Source: DYEC01 sp034434695
GTDB lineage: Bacteria; Chloroflexota; Anaerolineae; Anaerolineales; Anaerolineaceae
Assembly: GCA_034434695.1 (NCBI GenBank)
Contig: DAOTYY010000033.1
Span: forward strand, 1 to 41,251
Length of the DNA stretch: 41,251 nucleotides
Direction: 5' to 3'
Shown here one piece after another: positions 33,010-41,105 of this stretch; the first letter of the stretch is position 1; each line of letters starts with the position of its first letter. The translations under genes were made by a program, and so were the position numbers. The notes below the pieces were generated by a model, which was not told the DNA's origin, did no database searches, and worked only from the letters and a program-made list of their open reading frames with translations.

Positions 33010-34509
33010 TTAAATCACCACTCGTCTAGGTAAGAGGTTCTTCAGACGTTGTAACGTAACTTTACCCAACCCCAAAAATCGGCTGTGCGCATCATGCATT
33101 AGAACAATCCTGCCAGATGGATAATCTTCTTGGCAGAAGTTGCGCAAATCTTCACCGCGTAGCCAGGCATCCCTATACTCATCCGGCAACTGATAGTGTC
33201 CTCGAGTAAACTTTGGGTAAAAACGCGTTACCCATTCATGTGAAGGAACGAATCCTTGAGGTGTCTCTTGACCTAATACCATCCCTAATGCGTGAACAGG
33301 CAAATTGCTGAATTCTCTGAGATACCGATTAGGAAAAACATATATGATCTCTCGACGATGCCAAAGCGACAGATCATATTCAGCCAGCAGAGAATCCAGA
33401 TCAAAACCATAGTTGTCCTCAAAATCGCTTGTCAGTGAAATTATCTTTCGTTTCTCCAATGGCAAAAACCCGACCCGCTGCAACGAAAAAGATGGCCCAA
33501 GCTCCATCCTTTTACCACCATTGATCGGCGAGACCTTAGTCAAAAGCGCCGAAAAAAATCCTGCAGTATGATACAGATGTGGCCAAAGACGTACTCCTCT
33601 TTCTACTTGCGGATCATAGCGTTTATGCTCATCACTGGTTAAACCCGGCGCAGGTACAGGCAACCAACGATTAACATCCTCAATTCGGGCAGCATTTCCA
33701 AATCGCTTAAGAATGGAATCCAGTACACCTTCGTTCTCTTCAGGAGTTAGTGTACAAGTCGCATACACCACCTGTCCACCTACTCTGACCGTCCGTAAAG
33801 CGCTTTCCAACAGACGCGTCTGCCGTTGTACCAGCATATTCTGTTCGCGATCGCTAATCGGACGCATTGGGTGCGTTTCGCTACTACGTAACCCTTGCAT
33901 GCTACAAGGAGCATCCAGTAAAACTGCATCAAACATCTCAGGAAACCAACTGCCGAATCGCTCACCGGGAAAATTTGTCACTGCAACATTCACTGCCCCC
34001 CAGTTTTGTAAAACCAATCGCAACGCAGTCAGACGCGCAACGCTGGAATCATTGGCAATCACCAAACCCCGGTCTTCAGACCGGCTGATCAAGTGCGTGG
34101 TTTTTCCGCCCGGTGAAGCCGCCATATCCAGAATCAACGGATGATCCAGAGATTTAAAATCAAACAATTCAGCCGGCAACATGGAAGCTGCCTCCTGAAT
34201 ATAGTAATATCCAAAGCGGTGCTCCATCGTTTGGCTAACCGGTACATTGGCTTCCTTAACCCACCAGCCCAGCGCACAAAAGGGAACTGGCTCTAACTGC
34301 CAGCTATATCGCACCGACCATTGAAACAGGTCCTTTGGGGTAGCCTTGAATGGATTAAGGCGAATAGCAGGATATAGCGGGTGTTCAAGATCAGATAATA
34401 AATTTGCGAAACTCTGAGGTGATAGCAAATTACGGAAATGCTCCAGCGCAGACCGATATGCGCTAACAGATGAGGATTGCTGCACAACAGAATCTCGCTT
34501 ACGACTCAT
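33010..34509 (-). CDS. RsmF-like 16S rRNA m5C methyltransferase (NOL1/NOP2/Sun family)
   Basis: 499 residues; the ATG at 34,509 shares one base with the TAA of the gene upstream (TAATG). The N-terminal part (about 20-100) is the RsmF-type recognition region, then the SAM site LDMAASPGGKTTHL, 'NDSSVARLTALR', motif IV DAPCSMQGL (Cys) and motif VI YATCTLTPEENEGVLD, giving the two catalytic cysteines. The C-terminal part, with 'ENYGFDLDSLLAEYDLSLWHRREIIYVFP' and a PUA-like end, matches the extra domains of RsmF. E. coli RsmF makes m5C1407 in the decoding site; Thermus RsmF also makes m5C1400 and 1404. It is the last gene of the RNA-modification operon. Confidence 0.9.
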   Translation of the reverse strand: MSRKRDSVVQQSSSVSAYRSALEHFRNLLSPQSFANLLSDLEHPLYPAIRLNPFKATPKDLFQWSVRYSWQLEPVPFCALGWWVKEANVPVSQTMEHRFGYYYIQEAASMLPAELFDFKSLDHPLILDMAASPGGKTTHLISRSEDRGLVIANDSSVARLTALRLVLQNWGAVNVAVTNFPGERFGSWFPEMFDAVLLDAPCSMQGLRSSETHPMRPISDREQNMLVQRQTRLLESALRTVRVGGQVVYATCTLTPEENEGVLDSILKRFGNAARIEDVNRWLPVPAPGLTSDEHKRYDPQVERGVRLWPHLYHTAGFFSALLTKVSPINGGKRMELGPSFSLQRVGFLPLEKRKIISLTSDFEDNYGFDLDSLLAEYDLSLWHRREIIYVFPNRYLREFSNLPVHALGMVLGQETPQGFVPSHEWVTRFYPKFTRGHYQLPDEYRDAWLRGEDLRNFCQEDYPSGRIVLMHDAHSRFLGLGKVTLQRLKNLLPRRVVI

Positions 34510-35324
34510 TAGCTCTTTTGAATACAAAAAACTATTTCACTATCAAACATCACTTCGGTTACTGGCCAGGATAACCCTGCAAGATTGCGTTTTATCAATG
34601 CACGCTGACGTTCTATCATACTATGATGACCAGTAAGATCCTTTGCGGGCAGTGAAACAAGAAGCCACTTTACCCGCAAGACGCGCCAGAAATCACGATT
34701 GCACCCGCGCCGCCTCTGTTCAAAACGATGTGCTTCCTTAAAGAAAAACGCCACTTCCGCTTCAACATCTGGTGGGGCGACCAAAACATCTCGTACTTCA
34801 GCCAGTGGCTGCAATCCCTGCAAGATAAAATATTGATTAATCAGCGCTACACGCGGACGATGAATGTCATAGGCATAATAACGGATGGTTGTTGGTAATG
34901 CCATCCATGAAAAAGCAAAAGGATTCATTCCACAGGCAAGATCGAGAATAGAATCCGGTTGTCCCGTAACAGCGAATAGCTGTTTGTAAAAATCACTTAA
35001 ATTCTTAAGCCGCTCGCGTGTCGAGGCGTGAGAACGTAACAACGCTTCGCAGACCGCTCTTACCTTTTGCGAGTCACCACAGGCAAAAGCAGCAGACAAA
35101 TCTTCACTAGCTGTCTGACAATCCGCATCTCCCAGATATGAGGCAACAATATTATGTAATTTCTGGCGCACCACCTTAAACGCTTCTCTGGAAGTGCGAT
35201 ACTTGGAAATTTCCTGTTGCAACAAATCACGTATGGTTACTTCTGGTAACTCCAGTTCACGATATTTACGAGATTTCAGAAGATCACGAATGAAATGTTC
35301 AATATCTACTTCTTTAGCGTTCAT
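34509..35324 (-). CDS. FmrO/ArmA-family 16S rRNA (G1405-N7) methyltransferase homologue, divergent paralogue
   Basis: 271 residues, the family's normal size. Hallmarks: HASTRERL (99-106), DLACGMNPF (128-136, SAM loop), YAYDIH (150-155, acidic SAM contact), and 'EVAFFFKEAHRFEQRRRG' corresponding to the conserved 'LLK-x-x-PCLEQ' region. The later motif, normally SFP-x-x-SL-G-x-x-KGM, is altered to SLPAKDLTGHHSM, so substrate or target contacts may differ. Known members (ArmA, RmtA-H, Sgm, FmrO) methylate N7 of G1405 and block 4,6-disubstituted deoxystreptamine aminoglycosides. The gene follows its paralogue by 3 bp and overlaps the RsmF-like gene. Confidence 0.82.
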   Translation of the reverse strand: MNAKEVDIEHFIRDLLKSRKYRELELPEVTIRDLLQQEISKYRTSREAFKVVRQKLHNIVASYLGDADCQTASEDLSAAFACGDSQKVRAVCEALLRSHASTRERLKNLSDFYKQLFAVTGQPDSILDLACGMNPFAFSWMALPTTIRYYAYDIHRPRVALINQYFILQGLQPLAEVRDVLVAPPDVEAEVAFFFKEAHRFEQRRRGCNRDFWRVLRVKWLLVSLPAKDLTGHHSMIERQRALIKRNLAGLSWPVTEVMFDSEIVFCIQKS

Positions 35325-35327
35325 TTC

Positions 35328-36134
35328 TTACCGGCTCAGAACAAACACGATTTCACCAGGGAACTCATAACGCTTGACCCGCCAAGGTAATTGCGAAGTA
35401 AGACTACGAAAACGGGTTTCATAGTTCTCCGGCATCCCTTTTCGACGCCCGCCAAGACTATGCGCTGGAAAGGATACCACTACATGCTCCGCCTGAATGC
35501 TCTGCAACAGCGATAAGGCTATATTTTTATCCAACTGTTCCAGACAAGGAATCGCTTTTAATAAGAGCGCAACTTGTACCGGATGAGGCGGACTCCCTTC
35601 CAATAAATCCCACCATTCCACCTTTCCGTTCTGATGAAGATGAGCCAAAAAGCCATTAAGAAATGATACTAAGTTACCATACATGTCACAGGCAAGATAA
35701 GTGGCTTGCGGAGCAAGCGGCATCCAGGGCAAAGCCAGAGGATTCAAACCACATGCAAGGTCAAGCACAGAACGCACTGGCATAAACGGCTCAAAAAGGG
35801 TTTTATAAAAGGTGTCCAGAATGACTAACCGTTCACGCGTGGAAGCATGTTGCTGCATAATATTTCGACAATAAGCAGATAAGCGGGTTTTGTCTTGCCA
35901 GTCAATTAAAGTCAATTCTGCCTGCCAGCGCTCATATGGGAAATCTCGCTCAAAATATGCACCGCCTACCTGATGAATTTTATTGCGTATTGCCTTGACA
36001 ACTTCTTTAAGGTTCCGTTTTCTTTGCAACATCTGGCTTGCCACGCGTCGTATCAACCCTGGATGCACATCTTGATAAGCAGCGCCTTTTTGCACTTCGC
36101 AAACAACCTGTTCCAATAAATCTGTGGTAGTCAT
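35328..36134 (-). CDS. FmrO/ArmA-family 16S rRNA (G1405-N7) methyltransferase homologue, canonical paralogue
   Basis: 268 residues. An N-terminal helical domain (about 1-95, the RNA-binding part) precedes HASTRERL (96-103), DLACGLNPLALPWM (125-138), D150 at the end of the next strand, 'LLKAIPCLEQ' (191-200) and VVSFPAHSLGGRRKGM (219-234), ending with 'EFPGEIVFVL'. Every landmark of active ArmA/Rmt/Sgm enzymes is present. The start ATG overlaps the stop of the transglycosylase gene by 4 bp (ATGA), which implies translational coupling. No antibiotic biosynthesis genes or mobile elements flank it, so it looks like a resident chromosomal copy. G1405 as target is inferred from the family. Confidence 0.88.
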   Translation of the reverse strand: MTTTDLLEQVVCEVQKGAAYQDVHPGLIRRVASQMLQRKRNLKEVVKAIRNKIHQVGGAYFERDFPYERWQAELTLIDWQDKTRLSAYCRNIMQQHASTRERLVILDTFYKTLFEPFMPVRSVLDLACGLNPLALPWMPLAPQATYLACDMYGNLVSFLNGFLAHLHQNGKVEWWDLLEGSPPHPVQVALLLKAIPCLEQLDKNIALSLLQSIQAEHVVVSFPAHSLGGRRKGMPENYETRFRSLTSQLPWRVKRYEFPGEIVFVLSR

Positions 36135-37240
36135 AAGCCGCGCATCCGTAATCGGGTAGTCAATTGTGTCATAAAGCGTAGGTTATGGATTGTTGCCAGA
36201 CGAGGATACAAACTGTCGTTCAACTTAAATAAATGCCTTAGATAACCCAGCGAATAACGCCGACAACAGAGACAATCGCAACCCGGAGAAACCGGTGCAT
36301 CTGATCGCATATAGCGATCATCATCAATGTAAATGAATTTAAACCAGTTCCCCTTCAAAACACCATCTGGAGCGCTTGCTGACGTGGTAAAAGCATATAA
36401 ACGCCCATGGCGCGCATCGCGGGTTGGCATAGCGCTATCAAACAACCCATATCCCAATTCATAGCAAGCAACTACATTTTGCGGGTGTCCCACACCAAGC
36501 GCATGTAAAGGGTATTGTGATGGCACTAACTCTCTGGTGTATCCCAGCATATCTGTCAGTAAATTCCCTTCTGCATCCAACGGCCAGCCGCCGTAACCAA
36601 ACCCATCAAAGCCGATTTCAAGTAATTGCTCAGCACACTGTCGCCGTAATTCGCGTATCCCGCCGCCCTGAATAACTGCAAACAATTTCGGGCGTTTCTC
36701 ATCAGCTAATCGTTTTTGTGCCACAAGTTTGACAAACTCAGATTTACATCGTTTTGCCCAGGCAACTGTCCGCCGAACTGACCCGCATTGCTCTTCGTAG
36801 GAAGCCTCTACATGGGTACAGTCGTCTAGACAGATTACAATATCAGAGCCATAACTCAATTGAAGCTGGATACACTTTTCCGGTGTAAGCTGGTATTTCC
36901 GATTTGCACCTTCCGGTTGGAAGATTAAACCTTCGTCACTGATTGTCCCATACTTCGGATTTTGGTGTATCAGCGAATATGCCTGAAAACCACCTGAATC
37001 TGTGACTATTGGTCCTTCCCAACCACTCATACGATGCAATCCGCCTAAAGCCTGTATCACAGAAGAACCAGGGCGCTGCATCAGATGAAAAGTGTTCATA
37101 ACGACTGCCTGAACCTGACAGCCTCTTAAATCATCTGCATCCACTGAGCGGACAACGCCATAGGTGGCATCTGGCAGGTAAACGGGTAAATATAGACAAC
37201 CCCTCCCGACATCCAAAGTGTCAGGAAACCCCAAATTCAT
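36131..37240 (-). CDS. Variant tRNA-guanine transglycosylase (TGT-family base-exchange enzyme)
   Basis: 369 residues from the ATG at 37,240 (GGAG 5 bp upstream); an earlier start at 37,276 is less likely. The TIM-barrel core is complete: TDSGGFQ (80-86, Asp81 base contact), 'DIVICLDDCT', VIQGGG, FDSAMPTRDARHG (267-279, nucleophile Asp268) and a zinc site CDCLCCRRYSLGYLRH (Cys321, 323, 326 and His336). The base-pocket loop, GGLAVGE in bacterial queuine/preQ1 enzymes, is GYGGWPLDAEG (215-225), so the inserted base or acceptor RNA may differ. It starts the operon of rRNA methyltransferases. No queuosine synthesis gene is nearby. Confidence 0.88.
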   Translation of the reverse strand: MNLGFPDTLDVGRGCLYLPVYLPDATYGVVRSVDADDLRGCQVQAVVMNTFHLMQRPGSSVIQALGGLHRMSGWEGPIVTDSGGFQAYSLIHQNPKYGTISDEGLIFQPEGANRKYQLTPEKCIQLQLSYGSDIVICLDDCTHVEASYEEQCGSVRRTVAWAKRCKSEFVKLVAQKRLADEKRPKLFAVIQGGGIRELRRQCAEQLLEIGFDGFGYGGWPLDAEGNLLTDMLGYTRELVPSQYPLHALGVGHPQNVVACYELGYGLFDSAMPTRDARHGRLYAFTTSASAPDGVLKGNWFKFIYIDDDRYMRSDAPVSPGCDCLCCRRYSLGYLRHLFKLNDSLYPRLATIHNLRFMTQLTTRLRMRGL

Positions 37241-37350
37241 AACCACTCCAGATAAGAAATTGTTGTAATCTTTCAATCATAAAACTCACACTTTACCAAG
37301 AAGACGTTTGGGTTTCACCTGTATTCTACCATCCATAAATGCGCTAAACA

Positions 37351-37459
37351 GTGACTGTTCCAAAACTGGTAAACTTAACTGACAATCGCTATATCTGGCG
37401 CTTACTATCCCCCAAATCTGGCGGTTTCAACGCATATCTACCAAATTTGGAACAATCAC
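37351..37459 (+). repeat. MITE-like inverted-repeat element, copy B (109 bp)
   Basis: GTGACTGTTCCAAAACTGGTA at the left end and TACCAAATTTGGAACAATCAC at the right end are near-perfect inverses. It is almost identical to 23,963-24,081 outside a short central stretch. It lies between the divergent transglycosylase and M48 genes, where it occupies a third of the 333-bp gap; the rest of that gap shows only leader-like sequence. Confidence 0.85.
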
Positions 37460-37573
37460 GACTAAACACTATGAAAATCCCTGTCCTCATGCTAAACTCC
37501 AAAAAGCACCAAACGATTTCTTATGCTGGTGGCATCAGATACAGACGTTTCAAAGCTCAATCAGGAGTTGCCT

Positions 37574-38389
37574 GTGAACACAAACGATTATCGTTACCCA
37601 AGTGAGCAGACCATCCTTTTCGGAACAGTGTTCCTGATCCTGATCGTACTCTTGCTGGCAGCCGGTACAACCCTATGCGTCTTGCCCTTATTTTTCCTGA
37701 TTACACTGATATTATCCTATGCCACCAGCCAGTCCCACCATCGAGCATTAATAGCACAGGCAAAACGAGTGACCAGTGAATCACTACCCCCTCTGGCAAA
37801 AATAGTACAAGAATGTTCGCACAAGTTGCAACCCGGTCCTATTCAGCTATTCGTCGTCCAAAGCCGGACTCTGAATGCCTACACCTTCGGACTGGAAAAC
37901 CCTAAAGTCATTGTATTGTACAGCTCACTATTTCAGGTCATGGATGCTGACGAACTGCGCTTTATTATCGGACATGAGATGGGACATGCCGCTTTAGGAC
38001 ACACATGGCTGAATACCCTGCTGGGGGGTATGGCGGGTGTCCCGCCCTCTTTGGGCGCCGCTGTCTTATTCACGCTGGCGTTTCGCCTCTGGAATCGTGT
38101 CTGTGAATACTCAGCGGACCGCGCCGGCTTGCTGGCGTGTGGCAGACTAGATAAAGCTATCTCCGCTTTGGTCAAGCTGGTTGATGCCCATATCGACACA
38201 CTAGAAGAGATGAAGGAAGCCCTCGAAATTCTGGAGCGACAGGACGACACACTTGAAGGTATGCTGGCAGAAAGCACTGCAACGCACCCATTAATCGGAA
38301 ATCGCATTGAGAAACTGAGAGAATGGGCAACTTCCAGCAAGTATCAACGTCTCCAAGCGCTGGTCAATCAAAATGCCACGAAAATCTAA
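37574..38389 (+). CDS. M48-family membrane metalloprotease
   Basis: 271 residues from GTG 37,574, which has AGGAG 6 bp upstream; the in-frame ATG at 37,523 lacks a ribosome site. The N terminus reads VNTNDYRYPSEQTILFG, followed by two close membrane helices (about 12-50). The zinc motif is IIGHEMGHAALGH, with the third ligand Glu in 'CEYSADRAGLLA' (EYSADR). The family includes HtpX/BepA-type proteases for membrane or envelope quality control. Its 3' end overlaps the convergent DUF3048 gene by 4 bp. Confidence 0.88.
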   Translation: MNTNDYRYPSEQTILFGTVFLILIVLLLAAGTTLCVLPLFFLITLILSYATSQSHHRALIAQAKRVTSESLPPLAKIVQECSHKLQPGPIQLFVVQSRTLNAYTFGLENPKVIVLYSSLFQVMDADELRFIIGHEMGHAALGHTWLNTLLGGMAGVPPSLGAAVLFTLAFRLWNRVCEYSADRAGLLACGRLDKAISALVKLVDAHIDTLEEMKEALEILERQDDTLEGMLAESTATHPLIGNRIEKLREWATSSKYQRLQALVNQNATKI

Positions 38390-39726
38390 CGAGCCGCTTC
38401 AGTCTGGGTAACTGGTGGATAAAAATACACTGCCCAGATTCCAGACCCCGGCTGCGCCTGACTTAACAACTTTTTATAATCAGTGGTATCAGCAACCTCA
38501 CGATAAGATGTATGCAATGGGATAATTTCAATCCAAGTTCGTCCAGGATGCAGTGAAAAGGGATTCCCTTCTCTATCCACAAAACGGATGGGTCTTAACC
38601 GTCCGGTTCTTCTCTCATATTCGGTGTTTCCCGTTGTCCAGTAAATTTCATACATCCTCCCGTCTCGAAATAGTAACGCAGGACTTCGAGTGATATACAT
38701 CAAGTCAATGTTAAACAAAGTAGCATCAAAAAACGTGTAGTTGGCAAACATCACCACAATATTTTCAAACGCCAATGCCCGACCATTTAGACGGTCAATT
38801 TGCTGCATAATCGTTACCCCATCTTCTGCATCCTGAGACCGCAAATACGCCTTTAGCTGGGGATCATAACGCCAGAATACTTGATCAGTGTAATGAAAGG
38901 GAACCCATAACCCATTGCCCTTCTCCCCGCCTGGTGGCGGCTGTGGATCAAACCGCAGACCATACAGGTGGGGCTGGACTAAATCGGTTTTCCAGCCCTG
39001 CGCCAGTCTTAACAAATCAGCAACAGCGATGTACGCTGTATTCACATTATTTGCATTGGTATCGCCGAATACAAGATGATACTCATCCAGATAAGGCAGC
39101 ACCCGGCTGGAAGCAGAGGCAAATACCAGAAATCCGTTATAAAGCAAACGAAGACTTTCATAAGGCAAGCGACCCGAGCGAATCGGTCCAATTTCAACAG
39201 GAAACACATTTCCATCAGGCGTTTGCATCGTAGCAGGCGGGTAGTCACCATAGAATACTGCCAGAAAACGCGACGTTCCCCCTCCGATATAAAGTTCATA
39301 AACAAACGAGGCATACGATAAACCACTTTGTGGTCTAGCTGTTTGTGGAGAATTAGAAATGGAAACCAGTGCCGGTGGCAATTCCAGCAAAGACGGATTT
39401 TCAAGTTTCAAACCAGTCAGCGGATTCACGTCAGAGGGAAAGCTATCCGGGCCAACAGCCTCAGGTTCGGAAGTTCCTGTGGGAAAAGATGTCTTTGTTG
39501 GCAATGGTAATGTAGCAGTGTAAATCAATCTAGGCAAATGAGCCATGCTCGTTAACGAAGCAGTCATCGGCGTCACTGTTGAAGGGGATATAGTTGGTTG
39601 CGAACAACCCAAAAGAAAAAAGAACCCACTCAACAATGCAAAAATTACCACCCAGAAACTATAAACACGGGCGGCTTGCAAGCCGCCCGATGTCTTCTCC
39701 AATATTTTTCGAATACTTAATTTCAT
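38386..39726 (-). CDS. DUF3048-domain lipoprotein, copy 2 (YerB-like)
   Basis: 446 residues. A late signal segment (about 23-41) ends in LLGCS, so it is probably a lipoprotein. A Ser/Thr/Pro linker is followed by the DUF3048 region: 'NPLTGLKLENPSLL', 'PPALVSISNSPQTARPQSGLSYASFVYELYIGGG', 'TRFLAVFYGD'-type strand, 'IGPIRSGRLPYESLR' and the C-terminal 'GRTWIEIIPL' segment. YerB-type proteins are extracytoplasmic with no known reaction. The start overlaps the stop of copy 1 (ATGA), so the pair is translated together; identity between the two is high over the core. Confidence 0.9.
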   Translation of the reverse strand: MKLSIRKILEKTSGGLQAARVYSFWVVIFALLSGFFFLLGCSQPTISPSTVTPMTASLTSMAHLPRLIYTATLPLPTKTSFPTGTSEPEAVGPDSFPSDVNPLTGLKLENPSLLELPPALVSISNSPQTARPQSGLSYASFVYELYIGGGTSRFLAVFYGDYPPATMQTPDGNVFPVEIGPIRSGRLPYESLRLLYNGFLVFASASSRVLPYLDEYHLVFGDTNANNVNTAYIAVADLLRLAQGWKTDLVQPHLYGLRFDPQPPPGGEKGNGLWVPFHYTDQVFWRYDPQLKAYLRSQDAEDGVTIMQQIDRLNGRALAFENIVVMFANYTFFDATLFNIDLMYITRSPALLFRDGRMYEIYWTTGNTEYERRTGRLRPIRFVDREGNPFSLHPGRTWIEIIPLHTSYREVADTTDYKKLLSQAQPGSGIWAVYFYPPVTQTEAAR

Positions 39727-41033
39727 CTTTTACGTATTGCCTCGCACACGCTCTGGTCCTCGATCATTGAAGAGGCATAAAAACGCATTGCCCAGTTGCC
39801 CGAACCTGGTTGCGATTTATTCAATAAATCAAATAAAACTTCTGTATCCGCAGTTTCCCAATAAGGAGTAGTCAACGGAACCAGATGCACCCAAGTTTGA
39901 CCGGGTTTGAATGGAAACGGTTGTCCTTCTGCATCAGTAAACCGAATGGGACGAACTCTGCCAGTAGTCTTCTCATAATCTTCATTCTTAGTTGTCCAGA
40001 AAATTTCATACATCTTGCCATCCCTGAACAATAACGCTTTACCCCGATCAATATACATCAAATCAACATCAAAGGCATACTCAGTGCAAGCGCGGTGATT
40101 GGCAAACAACACGACAACATTTTCAAACGTCAATGGTTCACCTGTCAGACGGTCTATTGCTTGAACGAATGTTTTACCATCCGCCTGATCTTGATAGCGA
40201 TGATAAGCGCCACTGACGGGATCATAGCGCCAGATAATTTGATCATAGGCATTGTACATAAACCAAAAGCGCGGCGCTGCTTTTCCTCCTTCAGGAATCG
40301 TTGAGTCAAAGCGCATCACGCTAATACTTGAAGGTTGCACGCGAAATTTCGAAGCACGCGCAATGTCTTCCAGTCGGGTAACACTAATCATCGCACTGTT
40401 AATATTATCGGTGTCTGAACCAAAGTAATTCGTATATTCGCCAAGATTCTGCGCTACTCCAGAGTAAGCCGAAGCCATAACCAGAAAGCCATTATAAGCT
40501 CTGCGCAAATGTTCATATGGTAAACGCCCTGAACGAATCGGTCCAATCTGAGCATCATCTGAAGTCACCATCGAATTGCCTGAAGACTGACTGCCTGAAG
40601 AACTTGCGCCTGAGGGAAAATCACCATAGAACAACGCTAGAAAACGGCTCATCCCCTCCCCAATATATAATTCAAACACAAATGGAGCAAATGATAATCC
40701 TGCCTGCGGACGAGCAGTTATCGGCCAGTTTGTGATCGAAACCAACGCTGGTGGAAGTTTTAAGTTGTCGGCATTGACTACTGGCAAACCGGTAAGCGGG
40801 TTAATTGCTGGGGTAATAGGAACAATAGTCTGTACAGCACTCTCGCGACCAGGAGTGGAGGTAACAGCGAACTCTAGTGGAGCTTGCATATTACCCGAAC
40901 TCTGCTCCAGAGGTTTTGCCGACACTGAGGATACATCAACGTTTATTCCAGAATCCACTGGAGGCTCTCCCACAATTCCACAGCCTTGTAACACAAATAT
41001 CATCAAAACCAGTAAAACAAGTTTTTTCTTCAT
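39723..41033 (-). CDS. DUF3048-domain lipoprotein, copy 1 (YerB-like)
   Basis: 436 residues; GGGAGG lies 8 bp before the ATG. The signal sequence ends in the lipobox VLQGC. After a Ser-rich linker the conserved core follows: NPLTGLPVVNADNLKLPPA, 'ARPQAGLSFAPFVFELYIGEGMSRFLALFYGD', 'QIGPIRSGRLPYEHLRR', 'MSVTRLEDIARAS'-type middle and the YWETADTEVLFDLL end. It is the first gene of the pair, transcribed from the promoter at 41,077-41,105. The function is unknown; the location is the outer face of the membrane. Confidence 0.9.
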   Translation of the reverse strand: MKKKLVLLVLMIFVLQGCGIVGEPPVDSGINVDVSSVSAKPLEQSSGNMQAPLEFAVTSTPGRESAVQTIVPITPAINPLTGLPVVNADNLKLPPALVSITNWPITARPQAGLSFAPFVFELYIGEGMSRFLALFYGDFPSGASSSGSQSSGNSMVTSDDAQIGPIRSGRLPYEHLRRAYNGFLVMASAYSGVAQNLGEYTNYFGSDTDNINSAMISVTRLEDIARASKFRVQPSSISVMRFDSTIPEGGKAAPRFWFMYNAYDQIIWRYDPVSGAYHRYQDQADGKTFVQAIDRLTGEPLTFENVVVLFANHRACTEYAFDVDLMYIDRGKALLFRDGKMYEIFWTTKNEDYEKTTGRVRPIRFTDAEGQPFPFKPGQTWVHLVPLTTPYWETADTEVLFDLLNKSQPGSGNWAMRFYASSMIEDQSVCEAIRKR

Positions 41034-41076
41034 AGAGAAAACCTCCCTTTAGAAAACCTATAATCCGATTGTTTTT

Positions 41077-41105
41077 ATTGTATCCCAAATGAGTAGTAGC
41101 AACAA
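41077..41105 (-). promoter_or_regulatory. Sigma-70-type promoter of the DUF3048 pair
   Basis: On the minus strand TTGTTG (41,100-41,105) and TACAAT (41,077-41,082) are exactly 17 bp apart, about 45 bp before the ATG. Sequence from 41,106 to the right edge shows no gene; it ends in a GAAAGGAAG that could be the ribosome site of a plus-strand gene beyond the window. Confidence 0.6.

Noticed and set aside
36131..37240. DpdA-type DNA 7-deazaguanine transglycosylase
   Set aside because: The length, the FD-x-x-MPTR motif and the standard zinc site fit the Tgt branch, and no other dpd gene is near.
37461..37573. ATG at 37,523 as the M48 start
   Set aside because: It lacks a ribosome site, while GTG at 37,574 has AGGAG at 6 bp and gives an N terminus of the DYRYPSE type; the longer form cannot be fully excluded.
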